Shown here in pieces: positions 10,888-23,500 of a stretch of DNA of 64,000 nucleotides. Every line of letters begins with the position of its first letter. Within the stretch, counting starts at the first letter, position 1. The stretch is taken from contig NC_079490.1 of NCBI RefSeq assembly GCF_020520425.1, positions 5,332,001-5,396,000 of the forward strand, in the 5' to 3' direction. Both the position numbers and the translations under genes were made by a program. The stretch is from Spinacia oleracea. Lineage: Eukaryota; Streptophyta; Magnoliopsida; Caryophyllales; Amaranthaceae. The notes beneath the pieces are model-generated. The model saw only the letters and a list, made by a program, of their open reading frames with translations, ran no database searches and had not been told where the DNA came from.

Positions 10888-13457
10888 ATGTTTTACAACT
10901 ACTTGTCCCAGCTCATCTTAGTAGCTCTGTTTTTATGGGTGCAACCATTGCTAATGGTGGCATCTACACCGCCGATAACAGCTGATCCTCCCATTGCAAA
11001 ACCCGGTTGTCAAGATATCTGGGGGAACGTGAGCATTCCGTACCCATTTGGAATTGGGAACGATTGCTACCACACCCCACCATACGCGGTTACTTGTAAT
11101 ACCTCTTTGCTCCTCCAAAGCTTTTCCCGAGTAAATTTGATCTTGAAGTAGCACATATAACTCTAAATAGACAAGAGTCACAAGACAGTGTTGCTCTGTA
11201 TCCACACAATATAGTAGTGAAAACCCACCTACAGAAAACCTGCAACAGCAACACCCAAGATGTGAACATACACAGCAGCATCGACCTTAGAGGAACTCCT
11301 TACTTGTTCTCAAGGGATTTCAATTCTCTTATTGTAGGCGGTTGTGGGAGTAGCACCCTCTTGTTGGATAGAAGTCATAAAATCTTAGGAGGGTGTGCAA
11401 CAGCTTGTGATAAGGTTCATATGCTAATGAACAAATGTACTGGTCGTGGTTGTTGCATCATTGATCTTAAAACTTCACTCAAATTCTACCGTGTTAACAT
11501 TTCCAGTTATAGTAAAGGTGTTAACGATTGCACCAACACCATGTTGATTAATAGGACCGTGATTGAAAACGAGGTGGTCAATCCAAGTCTCTCTGAGTTT
11601 GCACTAGTCCCGACTGTACTGGAATGGGACTCCGGAAACTTAACAGATATTTTTCTTGACAACGGGGATTGCTCTACTGTTGCGAGTCCTCCATATAATT
11701 TAATTTGTTATTGCAATTATGGGTATTATGGGAATCCTTATCTTCCTTTTGGATGTCAAGGTACGCATAAATTATCCCGATGTTTTAATGTCAATCTTCT
11801 GAAATTTATTATTATGCTTTTTTATTAGAATTGCATGATTATAATTTAGTCCGTTTTTCTTCAAAATTTAGTCCCAAGAGAATGCAAGGGATGCAAACAA
11901 GGGTGCTTCAAAAAAGGAAGCCAGTATCGTTGTATCCGCAACGACAATGGTCTAACACGGCTGCTCATTTTGCTTGTTCTTGTTGGTAAGCATTATAAAC
12001 TTGAGTACTACTGTATGTTTTTGTTTTTTTTTTTGGCATAAAAACCACGCCATGAACTGAACCGAATAGAGTTTACAACTGAGAAATGAAACCGGCAGGT
12101 TGAAGTTATGGTGTTCACATACATAAAATAAGAAAACATAGTATATCATATGCTATCTCTGTTTTTTCTGAAATCAGAAATGGTTTTGGCTAATTACATA
12201 ACTACGGAGTATAATTTATATGTGACATAACGCATATATGTTGAGCTTCTACAACTTTCTAATAGGCCGTAAAAATGCTTCATGCAGGTTCAATATTTTG
12301 CTTGATGCTCTGTTGCCTCTGTACTGGCAACATAAGCTGCATATACCTTTGTAATAAGAAAAGGAAGCATAGCAAGATGAAGGTGAAGTTCTTTCAGAAA
12401 AATGGAGGTTTTTTGTTGAAACAACAGCTATCTTTGAATCAAGGCTACAACGATTCAATGAAAATATTTACTACTCATGAGCTGAGGGAAGCCACCAACA
12501 ATTACAGCAAGCATAACATTCTAAGACGAGGTGGTTTTGGTACGGTGTATAAGGGGATTTTACCAGATAACCAAGAAGTTGCAATTAAAAAATCCTTGGT
12601 TAGTGACCAGAGTCAAGTTAACCCAGATTAAGCACCGAAATGTGGTGAAACTGTTAGGATGTTGCTTGGAACCTGAAGTACCCTTATTGGTTTATGAATT
12701 CGTCTCTAATGGAAATCTTTTCGAACACATACACAATAATGGTGCGCGTTGGCTGTCATGGGAAAACTGTCTGAGAATTTCAACTGAGGCTGCTAATGCA
12801 ATTGCTTATCTGCACTCTGCAGCTTCAATGCCTATAATCCATAGAGATATCAAGTCATCCAACATTCACTTGGATAATAATTTCACTGTAAAAATAGCAG
12901 ACTGTGGAGTCTCAAGACTAGTTCCCATGGATCAAACTCAAGTTAAAACCCTAATTCAAGGGACTTTCGGGTATCTTGATCCTGAATACTTTCTGACAAG
13001 TCATCTGTCTGAGAAGAGTGATATCTACAGCTTTGGGGTCGTTCTTGTTGAACTATTAACAAAGAGAAAACCGATTTCATGGGAGACCGGACTTGAAGAT
13101 AGAAACTTAGCTATGATTTTCATTAGTTCAGTAAAAAACAATCAGTTTTTTGATATCCTTGAGCCTCAACTCTTGAAGGAAGCATCTGAGGAACAGCTTG
13201 TTACCATTGCAGAACTTGTAGAGAAATGCCTCAGTGTAAAAGGAGAAGACCGGCCATCAATGAAAGATGTTGCAAAGGAGTTAGAAGGGTTAATGAAGAA
13301 GGTAAAGCACCCTAGGTCTGATGAATACAACGAAGGGGAACATGTGTTGTTAAGTGAATACACACACCCAAGTTTTCAGCCCTTTGAGGATCAGAATATA
13401 TCGCGCCAGTTAAATTTTGAGAGGGATCTGATTATTGAGATGAGCTCTCCTCGTTAG
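10888..13457 (+). pseudogene. Wall-associated-kinase-like receptor gene, broken copy (WAK-A)
   Basis: This is a tandem paralogue of the intact gene at 14581-17349, with the same three-exon plan: 10888-11760, 11872-11985 and 12288-13457. Exon 1 starts with a signal peptide and the galacturonan-binding region (IAKPGCQDIWGNVSIPYPFG); the neighbour has Cys where this copy has Trp. Compared with its neighbour one base is missing near 11110, shifting the frame. Near 12619 a 29-bp deletion removes the [10 protein letters not shown] helix with the conserved αC glutamate and shifts the frame again. In the kinase the glycine loop is altered (RRGGFG for GQGGFG) and DFG has become DCG, while HRDIKSSN remains. 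Either a dead receptor or, less likely, assembly errors combined with real drift. Confidence 0.85.
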
Positions 13458-14580
13458 CTCATCAATGGCTTTCTTTCTGTGCATATTGTAAGTAATAATT
13501 TCAGAGCTTTGACAATATCCTTAAGAAATCTTCAACCAACTCAAGGAAACAAAATCACAGATATCACATTCTGGTTTTCTGAGCAGCAGATACGTGTATA
13601 AAGGTCAGATTAAGGCACGTTTCTGAACTTCTCTGCTATTATTTTCTTCATATCATTCGTATTTGTTGAGCAAGAACAATTCTTGCTGTTAGTGTCTGCT
13701 TCATGTACTTTTATTTTATGCACTCCTATTTTCTCGCCTTTAACTACTTTCTAATGTTTCTGTGAAACACATTATCTACTTCTCTCGTTAGTTATAGCAG
13801 AGATATGTACTTTGTCGGTCTCAGCATATCTCATTTTACAGTATATACTAGAGTGCTTGTAGTCTTGTACAATCCAATGATAGCAGATTTTATAACTTTT
13901 GTTAGTCTTTTCCTCCCCCCAAATAAGTCTTACTGGAAGGTTGTATTAATATCTAACAATGGCAAGCAAACCATACAAGTATGAGTTTATGCATACTGTG
14001 GGATCATGTGCTTGCTGGATCTGCTGTAAAAACCGTCTGAGAATTAACCCTGAAATTTCTTACATGATTTCTAATATGTATTTTAGAATTAGAAGTCATC
14101 AATCTATCATATTCTTGGACAACTGGTTTGCCAAGTTTCTGATATTTTAGACTGCTCATCTCTGTCATTGTTCAAGAAATGATACAGACATGGAAAGCCA
14201 AGGTTACATGTATGCTTGGAAACTCGATCATAATCTATTTGTAATAACTCTTATTTGAGGGGTACTGTATTTAAAAATTATTTACGTGACAACTATATCC
14301 GAACAGAAGAAACACTTTGTTTTGGCCTCAGGTATTTTGTTACTTTCAAAATTCTATGGTCCTCCAAAGATAATACAATATCCTATAAGATATTGACACT
14401 GACCTTTTTCTGACTCTTTGCATCTTGTTGTTATTATGGGCAAATTGCAACTACACAATTATGTTGATAAGCTGTCTTTTGATGACTTTTCCACTGTATA
14501 TGATCAGTTTTTCTGTTCTGTAACTTCTTCAAAAAAATTTATATGCTGTCAATTTTATGCTTAAAAGAATCTGCTAAACC
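13458..14580. other. Spacer between the two WAK copies
   Basis: It is A+T rich, with no gene seen. It should contain the 3' UTR of the broken copy and the promoter of the intact one. A short open run at 13959-14150 has no recognisable family. Confidence 0.5.
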
Positions 14581-17349
14581 ATGTTTAGCTACTTGTTTCA
14601 GCTCATCACTATAGCTCTATGTACATGGATTCATCCACTGTTGACGGCAGCATCTTCATTTCAACCAAAATCAGATCCTCCCATTGCAAAACCTGGTTGT
14701 CAGGATATCTGTGGGAATGTAACCATTCCATACCCATTTGGAGTAGGAAGCAATTGCTACCACACCCTACCATACGCAGTTACCTGCAACACGTCTTTGT
14801 CCCATCCAAAGCTTTTCCTGAATAAGTACAATCTCGAGGTTGAACAGATAAACATTCATACTAAGTTCCATTTGGATCAAAACACTATCACAGTAAATAC
14901 TCCATTGCAGAGGATCTGCAACACCAAAGATGCAAACATAAGCAGCATCGACTTTAATGGAACTCCTTACTCGTTTTCATCTGACAATTCTGTTTTTGTT
15001 GGCAGTTGTGGGAGTACCGCCCTTGTGTTGGACAGAAACAATAACATCTTAGGTGGGTGTACATCAGTTTGTAACAGTAGTCATATGATAACAGATCACT
15101 GTATTGGTCGCGGGTGTTGCAGATTTGATCTTCCTTCTTCAATTGACTATTTACGCATAAACATTTTCAACTTTGGTGATAATTGCACAAATACAATGCT
15201 GGTAAACATGAGCTCCCCTATTATCAGTCTGTTTAAGTTTGCAGTAGTCCCGACTGTACTGGAATGGAGACCTGGAAACATAACAAGCCCGGGTGATGAC
15301 CCGAACATAGATTGTCAGGGTTCCGCAGATGAATTTGATTGTTACTGTAAGAATGGAACTTCAGGAAATCCTTATCTTCCTTATGGATGCCAAGGTAAGT
15401 GTAAATGATTCATACTTTTTCAGATAATTAGATATAAATCATCTGAATGTTTTTATAATCTGCTGCCAAATTGGAATTTCTGATTATGTTCATTTTGTTT
15501 ATCAATTTGATTAGTGCCAACAGAATGTATGGAATGCAAACTAGGGTGCATCAAACAAGAAAACCATTATGTTTGTGTCCCAAACAACCCTGAAGATAAA
15601 GCTGATAGGCGGCTTGGTCTTTTGGTTCTTCTTGGTGGTAAGCATTATAAACTTGTGTTCTGCTAGTTAGAATCAAGGAGTAGCATTTATGCCATCATGA
15701 ATAGAATAAGGATTCCAACAGACAGAAAAATAAAAACTAATAGTAATATGGGAGCGTTCACTTCAACTTATACACCTTATTTAAATAAGTTTCTAGTCTA
15801 TTAAGTTGATATAAGTTCCAATAAGGTCTTATAAGTTCAATAAGGTCCAATAAGGTTCTATAAGTTTCAATAAATTCTAATAAGGTATAATTATTAATTA
15901 AGAAGTAAATCATAATTACTTTATTAGTTTATAGTAGTTATTAATAATGGTTTTGCAATTAACTATTTTTCTAATGGCTAAAAGTTTAGAAATCGTCTAA
16001 TAAACTTAAATCAGGTTCAATAAAGTCTAATAAAGTCCAATAAGGTCTTATTTGGTCCTATAAGGTCATGTAAGTTAAACAATGTCCAAGGTCTTATAAC
16101 TTCAATTAAGTTCAGGTCCTATAAGTTGAAGAGAACACACCCTATGTCTGTGTTTTATCATGCATTTATGGAGTTAGGAAAGTGCCTCACTGCATATACA
16201 AGTATATGACTCTATAGCCATGCTTCTTGCTGAATTCATGCAGGTCCAATAATTGGCATAATGTTGTGTACTTGCAACATAAGCTGCATATACATTTGTA
16301 TCAAGAGAAGGGAGCATATGAAAATGAAGGAGAAGTTCTTCCAGCAAAACGGTGGTTTTTTGTTGAAACAACAAATTTCTTTGAACCAAAGTGGCAAAAA
16401 CGATACAACAAAAATATTTACTGCTCAAGAGTTGAGGGAAGCGACCAACAATTACAGTAAACACAACATTCTAGGACAAGGTGGTTTTGGTACAGTCTAT
16501 AAGGGGATTTTACCAAATAACCAAGTTGTTGCAATCAAAAAATCAATGGTAAGTGATCAGAGTCAAGTCGAGCAGTTCATCAATGAAGTGGTAATCCTAA
16601 GTCAGACGAATCACAGAAACGTAGTAAAACTCGTAGGATGTTGTTTGGAGATTCAAGTACCTTTGCTGGTTTATGAATTTGTTTCTAATGGAAATCTCTT
16701 CGAACACATACACAGTCTGAGAATTGGTGCACGTTGGCTTTCATGGGAAAACTGTCTGAGAATTTCAACAGAGGCTGCTAATGCAATTGCTTATCTTCAT
16801 TCTGCAGCTTCAATGCCTATAATACATAGAGATATTAAGTCATCTAACATTCTTTTGGATGATAATTTCACTGCAAAAATAGCGGATTTTGGAGTTTCAA
16901 GACTAGTTCCCATTGATCAAACTCAAGTTACAACCCTAGTTCAAGGGACTTTTGGGTATCTCGATCCTGAGTACTTTCTGACAAGTAATCTCTCTGAGAA
17001 GAGTGATGTCTACAGCTTTGGGGTCGTTCTTGTTGAACTATTAACAAAGAGAAAACCGATTTCATGGGAGACCGGACTTGAAGATAGAAACTTAGCAATG
17101 ATTTTCATTAGTTCACTAAAAAGCAATCAGTTTTTTGATATTCTTGAGCCTCAACTCTTGAAGGAAGCATCTCAGGAACAGCTTGTTACCATTGCAGAAC
17201 TGGTAGAGAAATGTCTAAGTGTAAAAGGAGAAGATAGGCCATCCATGAAGGATGTTGCAAGTGTGTTAGAAGAATTAGGTAAGCAAGCAAAGGACGGCCA
17301 TCAGTATAATCAAGGCAACAATGACATCCATGACATGTCAAGTGAATAA
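14581..17349 (+). CDS. Wall-associated-kinase-like receptor kinase (WAK-B), intact
   Basis: A plasma-membrane receptor kinase whose outer part is expected to bind cell-wall pectin. Three exons (14581-15394, 15515-15637, 16244-17349) join in frame to 680 residues. A signal peptide (1 to about 25) is followed by the GUB_WAK pectin-binding region (IAKPGCQDICGNVTIPYPFG) and the WAK-associated C-terminal region ending NPYLPYGCQ. Exon 2 holds the Cys-rich ECMECKLGC segment. A hydrophobic membrane span runs about 303-330. The Ser/Thr kinase has glycine loop GQGGFG (390-395), catalytic Lys 411, αC Glu 427, HRD Asp 489, DFG 507-509 and [11 protein letters not shown]. All key residues are present, so it should be active. 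The start is the first ATG, ahead of the signal peptide and matching the paralogue. Intron 2 holds a MITE. Canonical EGF repeats are not obvious, so 'WAK-like' is safer than WAK. Confidence 0.93.
15750..16142. mobile_element. MITE (PIF/Harbinger-like) in WAK-B intron 2
   Basis: The ends are GGGAGCGTTCACTTCAACTT and, inverted, GGGTGTGTTCTCTTCAACTT, flanked by TAT on both sides (15747-15749 and 16143-16145). The interior is full of TAAGTTC/AATAAGGTC repeats. It is 393 bp with no coding capacity. Confidence 0.75.
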
Positions 17350-18491
17350 CGGGGTGTTCAGCCCGCCATGGAACAGGATTCATCGCCCCTGTTGAAATTT
17401 TGAGGAAGATTTTTTAATTGAGACGAGCTCTCCTAGATAGGTTGTTATGAAATTTTCTTTTCATTCAAATGTAAATACTAGTTTAGAGAATAGAGACTAT
17501 GAGAGTATGTGTTGTTGCAAGGTCGACTGATTTATAGTTCCAGTTCAGGACTTCAGGATGCAGGGGTATATTATGTAAATTGTCAGAAATTTAATAGATC
17601 TCAGACACATGCAAATTAAAATCCGATTTTATGAGCTGAATGCATAATTTTTTTAGCATGCTTCCAGAGTTTATTTTTGAACTTCATTTCTGTATTTTAC
17701 AAGTAAAAAAAAAAAAATCCTGCAAGTAGTTTTTCTGTTTCATGAAGCTTACTTTCTTTTCGGCTGATTTGATCCCATGACCTTGAGGTTATGAGGCCAA
17801 ACCTTGCTTGGTATCACAAGTTATTGTCACTACTCGTAATTCGTAAACTCATAATAGATGACACCAACGGGTATATATACGCTATTTGTGTGTGTGCGCG
17901 CGCGAATGGGCCACAAGGGTAATAGGATTAGGTATATATATACATAGTGTATATGTACACTTGTAAAATGGGAGAGAAAATATTGTGCTTGTAGCCTTGT
18001 ACCCAACACTTCTAATAAAGATCAACCAAGGGCAAGTTGCATGAATTTCATTGAAAGCTATAGTGTTCGGGTTAAAAATTGCGATGCAATGCAATGCGTG
18101 GAACGTTGTGGTCGAATGTGATTGCTTGGAGGTTGTTAATTTAGTTAATGGAAAGAATGGTAACGGATCTTCTTGGGTATGATTTCCTGTGAGATCCGTT
18201 ATTTTTGTTATTGTTTTAGGGAGGTTAATCTAGCGGCTCATGTTATTTAACGGTTCACCTTAATCCACTCGTGTTCTATACACGGGTATGGGTAGGAAGT
18301 CGTCCAAATATGATTGGGAATTAATTGCTACCGATTTTTGTTTGACTAATAATGAAAATTAGAGGCTGTGAGTCTGTGACAGTTCCCCTCCAAACTTCAG
18401 TAAGAAATAGTGGCGCAGGAAAAAGAAAAAGAAAAAGAAAGTAGTACGTAATTAATTATAATAAATTAATTAACAGTAAAACAACAATGAA
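17350..18491. other. 3' flank of WAK-B and spacer to the tRNA gene
   Basis: No gene was recognised. It includes a short GTGTGTGTGCGCGCGCG dinucleotide run at about 17888 and a GAAAAA-type purine run just before the tRNA. Confidence 0.5.
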
Positions 18492-18495
18492 GACG

Positions 18496-18566
<71 letters not shown>

Positions 18567-18572
18567 CGTCAA
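18492..18572 (+). tRNA. tRNA-Leu (anticodon UAG)
   Basis: It folds as a class II tRNA. The acceptor GACGGTT pairs with AGCCGTC and the D arm carries TGGCCGAGTGGTCTAAGGC (A box). The anticodon stem-loop is CCAGA-TTTAGGC-TCTGG with TAG at the anticodon, followed by a long variable arm. The B box and T arm are GGGTTCAAATCCC. No intron. A run of T follows at once (from 18574), the usual Pol III stop. Confidence 0.97.
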
Positions 18573-18590
18573 TTTTTTTTTTTTCATTAA
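18573..18590 (+). terminator. Pol III oligo-T terminator of tRNA-Leu
   Basis: A run of more than ten T residues begins two bases after the mature 3' end of the tRNA. Confidence 0.85.
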
Positions 18591-18975
18591 TTATTTTAAA
18601 TTTTATGTAGTGTAGTTTCATTTCTTTTTGTCCTCTTTTCCTTTTCTCAATTGTAGATTGTTAAATTTAGTCAAATTTGTCAAAAGTTGGCTTATAAAAT
18701 TGTCAAAACTCAATCCCACAATTTTCAGTCAACGTCTATAATTCGCGAAAAAATTAATATCTTATAAAAACTTTCTTTTTATAAGGTAGTTAATTACAAT
18801 ATTTTCTTTATAAAGTAGTGTTTAACAAAAAGACGATTAATAAGGTAATTTTTGCTAAATTTGTCTTAAATTTAAGCATGTTATAGGTTTATTATGGCCT
18901 TAGTGGGGACTTGTAGAAGCCCTATAGGGTGCTTTTGGGAAATTCGGGAAAGGGGTAGTTTCGTGTTATTAGGGA
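18591..18975. other. Intergenic, A+T rich
   Basis: No gene or clear repeat structure is seen. Confidence 0.5.
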
Positions 18976-19310
18976 TAAAGATGGTCGTGGGCTTGAGCGG
19001 GTCCTCCCCACACCAAGCCCCCTCTGCATCGTGTCTGGTCAGGGCGGGGTAAAAAGTTCAAAACAGGGCTCAGTTTTAACGGGCTGTCGTGCCGGGCCGA
19101 CCCTCGTGCCTAAGCCTAATTTTACTAAATTCAACGTGCATTATCCTGTCAGGTCGTGTCATGTCGTGCCTTTTCCAAAAAAATGTGACACAGAGCCCGG
19201 TCCACGATTTCTTGCTCGTGTCGGACCGTGCTTTTTTTCATGTCCATGTTAGACCGGGATTTTTCGGGCCGGGTCGGATCGGGCCTCTGGCCGGCCCACA
19301 ACCATCTTTA
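18976..19310. mobile_element. hAT-type MITE with G+C-rich core
   Basis: Ends TAAAGATGGTCGTGGGC and the mirrored GGCCCACAACCATCTTTA enclose 335 bp rich in GGGCCGGGTCGG variants. The flanks (TTAGGGA and TTTAGAGG) may be a worn 8-bp duplication. No coding capacity. Confidence 0.7.
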
Positions 19311-19850
19311 TTTAGAGGTTGTGAATTTCTTGATTGATCAATACAGAAGATACGATAATTTGTTATTTGGAGTTTGTAATTTGTTATTCGGCAGATAGCT
19401 ACATCAAACTCTCTATGGCTCTATGCTAACATTATGGACCACCAAAAATAAGTGTATGACATATACAAACTAATTCGTACTTCGTATATGGACTTAAAAA
19501 AAGTTCATCAATGCTAAAGAAAACTTATGTTGATTGGTAAGATACGGTAGGACTGTATGAGTCTATGAACAAATTGATCCCATAACATCGAGAAACCCAA
19601 ATAATCATAATTTCATAAGGATTACGGAGTAGTTCCTTTTAAATTCTTCATTCTTTGATTTTTGTTATTGCCCATCTCTATTTTTGCGCGTTACGTATAC
19701 TAGACAACAAAATTATTTTCATTCATGATACCGTATCATGTTTGCTACTCTAGCTACACTACTACAATTATTCAAGTAATAACTCAAGCATTACATGTGA
19801 CAAAAAAACTACGGAGTAGTTAATGTCATAACATCAAGAACCCTGATAAT
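19311..19850. other. Intergenic flank of the nested insertion
   Basis: No gene is seen. It holds one copy (about 19684-19755) of a unit found twice more on the far side of the nested transposons (30355-30575). The unit contains TTTTTGCGCGTTAC and TATCGTATCATGTTTGCTAC. Confidence 0.5.
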
Positions 19851-20111
19851 TAGACCTGGTTATTGGGCGGGGCGGGTCAGGGTCGGTGCGGGTCAAAAGA
19901 GGGTCGGGTATTGAAAGCGTCATTTTTAGCGGGTCGATAATGGGCGGGTCAAAAGCGAGTCGCGGGTCAATAGCGGGTCATTAGTGGGTGGGTCAATAAA
20001 CGAGCAATGAAAAATGAAAAACAAAAGAGCCATGTGCAAGTACAAGTAAATACGACGCTATACACGTAATTTTTTGTATCATTACTATTTTAATTTTCAA
20101 AATAATTGTAG

Positions 20112-20557
20112 TGTTCGGGCCCCCCTGTGGGACCCACTTTTTACATAAATTACCAAAATACCCTTCTAAGGGAAATTACTGAAAATACCCTCAAACACAA
20201 ACCTTCTGATGGGCTCAGACCAGAAGTTAGGGGCCCATATCTCAGCCTCTAACAAGCCCAAGATTCCATGCCCCTACACTTGCCTATATTTACTAATAAT
20301 GCCATCCTGCATTACTATAAATATGTCTCACCTAATCATTACTGAGGTATGCAATTATTCCCAAACCAACTCTCTCACTACTTTCTCTCTCTACAAGGAC
20401 TGACTTGAGCGTCGGAGAGGGTTTTCCCGGAAACCCCCCGGGCCAGTTTACGTTTGCCGTTTTTGTAGGACAAACCACGACCGATCGGAGGAAAACGACA
20501 GCCTGGTTGACGAGGCTTCCCCTATTTTCATACTTAAGCATTTTCTTCGCAGAAACA
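20112..20557 (+). repeat. 5' LTR of the Tat element
   Basis: 446 bp, TG...CA. A TATA-like CTATAAATATG at about 20316 and CT-rich sequence after it mark a probable Pol II start. Its short 64-codon open frame is shared with the 3' LTR and is not a gene. Confidence 0.96.
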
Positions 20558-20559
20558 GT

Positions 20560-20577
20560 TGGCGCCGTCTGTGGGGA
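20560..20577 (+). promoter_or_regulatory. Primer binding site of the Tat element
   Basis: TGGCGCCGTCTGTGGGGA begins two bases after the 5' LTR and should pair with a tRNA 3' end to prime minus-strand synthesis. The same 18 bases occur after the 5' LTR of the second retrotransposon at 58351. Confidence 0.9.
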
Positions 20578-20592
20578 AGTCAACTACAAGCC

Positions 20593-23500
20593 ATGGTTAA
20601 CACTCGACGAACCAGGCAACAGTCATCCTCTCACCGATCAGGGTCCCATCCTAATTATGTGATGATGCCTATTCCGGGGAACGGAGATGATCATGATGGC
20701 GACCAAGACCATGAGAACCAGCAGCCTTGTGTTGAAGGTCACCTGGGGAACTTGGCCACCCAAAAGGATCTGGAACATTTGGCTGCTCAGGTCAATGAGG
20801 CTATCCACAACCTCCAAGGGAGGGGAGAAGGACCTTCAAGGAAACATCCAAACCACCCAGCTAGCTCAAGAGTGAGCACGACATCTCACACCATCCACAG
20901 GGCACATCCTCGAAGTGTGATGGACAGGCTAGGAGACAGGGGTGGGGCACAGCCTCGCCCAAATCAATCAAGGGCCAATCAAGATGCACGCCGGATAATT
21001 GAAGAGCGACGGTTGCACAGAGGAGACCTCGATGCTCGAGACCTCTTACACAAGAGGCGCCTCGAACAAGCCAGAGAAGCCATCAGGAATGATAGGATCA
21101 CCCGAGGTCTACCCCCCTCTAGTGTCAGGACTACAGTCTCTGCACGAGATCACCCCACTCCTTCAAAGCAAGCCGAGCCAATCGAAGTCAGCTCCCGAAG
21201 GACATCTCCCACAAGGAGGCGGCACTCACCCCTTAGCCGAACTAGAGGCCATTCCCCCAGGCCACGGACTTCACTCCCTGACCAACATCCAAGGGACCAT
21301 TCATCCTCTCATCGCCCTAGACCTCGTTCGCCTTCGAGAATAGAGAGGAGCCCTCCGCGCCGTGAGCGAACATACTCGCCACCCCCAGAGAGCAGAGGTA
21401 GGCATGCCTCCCCAAGAGGAAGGTGGGACTCCCCCCAACCAAGAATTGATAAGCACAGACCTACCTCATCATTGCAAGAAGCCCTCACCCCATTCTCCCA
21501 AGAGATAATGAACACCCCTCGCCGGGATAAAGTGAAGGTTCCTACCATTGAAACTTTCGATGGAACTACGGACCCAGAGGAGCACATGGCTGCCTACGCA
21601 GCCCAAATGAGCGTCCAGACCGGGTGTGGAGCCACTTGGTGCCGATACTTCCCTACTACTTTGAAGGGTCTGGCCCTTATCTGGTTCAACAAGCACGTAG
21701 CAAAAGGAAGTATCAAGAGCTACAATGAACTTGAAAGAGTTTTCATCAGCCAATTTGCGGCGGGTCGGAGGAACCAAAAGACAAGTGTCAACTTAATGGC
21801 AGTCAGGCAAGGAGATACGGAGACCCTTCGCAATTATGTAAAGAGATTCAATGAAGAAGTCCTGAAGATACACAACCTTAAGGACGAAACCAAGTTCACA
21901 GCCCTCTTGGCGGGTCTCCAACCGGATGACTTCAAGTTTGAGCTGATCAAGTCTGGGGTGTCGAACTTCGAAGAAGCCATGGAAAAAGCCCAGAAGCACA
22001 TCCAGGCCACAGATGTGTGTAAAATCAGTTGGGGAGGTGAGCGCAGTACAAGGCAAAAACAAAAGCCAAGTTGGGGAGAGCCCTCGAAATCGGAGAAAAA
22101 GAAAAATGGCAGCCCCGATCGAACTCAACCCTCCCTCAAAAGGCCAGTGATAGCCGAGGACCATGGTGAGGATCCGAGGTACAACCGCAACAGGCGAGAG
22201 ATTTACCTTGATCTAAAGGGAAAAGACATCCTTCCCAAGCCCCTTGCAATCCGAACGCCCGAGACAAAGCGAGACAAGTCGCAGTGGTGTGAGTTCCACC
22301 ATGAATGCGGGCACACCACGAAGAATTGTAGGGAGCTGAAAAGGGCGCTAGACCACCTGGCTGATCAGGGCAAGCTGAATGATTACTTAAGGAAAAATCC
22401 TACCCCGAAAGGAAAAGACAAGGAAAAGGAATCCGCCAGTGAAGATACGGGGGATTACATTGGAGTGATAGCTGGAGGCCTAGCCGCAGGCGGGTCTGTT
22501 AGTAAAGCAAAAGACAGCTTATGGGCACTTGAACACCAAGTCCTGAAAGTATCATCAGCCTCTCAGACAGCACCGGTGATGACCTTTGGCGGAAGCACTG
22601 GTCGCCCAATCCAAGAGTCCCATGACGATCCCTTGGTAATCGAAATGAAAGTTGCCAACTCAACAGTCGGGCGAGTGCTGGTAGACAGTGGGTCGTCTGC
22701 CGATATTATCACTCTGAAATGCCTAGAAGGGCTCAAATACTCCAAGGATGATCTGAAAACCATCTCCCAGCCGCTCATTGGGTTTGGAGGACAAGCCGTG
22801 CATCCCCAAGGTACCATCAGGCTACCTGTCAGGTTGGGACCTAAGAACAAAGGAAGACGACTACTGGTGGACTTTCTTGTCGTGGACATCTCCCTACCAT
22901 ACAATATCATCTTGGGTCGACCTCTACTAAACAAAGTAAAAGCCGCAATTTCTGTGTACCAACTTCTCATGCAATTCGAGTTGGAGGATGGCACTGTGGG
23001 AAAGATCTTTGGAGATCAGCAAGTGGGTAGAAGATGCTATGTCAACAGCCTCAAAAGGGTGTCAGACACCCCCCAACCCCCAGCCAAGAAAGTCAAGCAG
23101 GAAGAGACCCCACTGGTCCTATTCACCGACTGTCCCTCGGGATATGATCGTCCTAAGCCAGCAGAGGCAGACAAGGAAGAGGTACTGCAAGAGGGTACAA
23201 ATCGGATGGTCCGAGTAGGCACAGGTATTGAGGAAGCACTACGCAATGAAATCTTGTCGGTCCTGCGAGAGTTTAAAGATGTCTTTGCTTATACAGTGGA
23301 AGAGATGCCGGGGATAGACCCATCCACTATGACCCATCACCTTCACATCAAACCAGAATACAAACCCGTCAAGCAGAAACTAAGGCATCAGGGGGTGGAA
23401 CGCAATGCCGCAGCCGCAGCTGAGGTAAAGAAGCTCCTAGAAGCCGGATTCATCAAAGAATGCCAATACTCAGAGTGGCTGGCAAATGTGGTGCTAGTCA

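Noticed and set aside
10888-13457. Calling WAK-A a working gene with sequencing errors
   Set aside because: Besides two frameshifts it has lost the αC Glu segment, changed DFG to DCG and lost an ectodomain Cys.
17886-17904. GTGTGTGTGCGCGCGCG run as a Z-DNA regulatory site
   Set aside because: Too short and without context; treated as a simple dinucleotide run.
21309-22994. Long minus-strand frames opposite gag
   Set aside because: Shadows of the gag-pol frame caused by codon bias; no motif. The antisense gene at 27247-28362 differs because it does not overlap gag-pol and has a recognisable domain.
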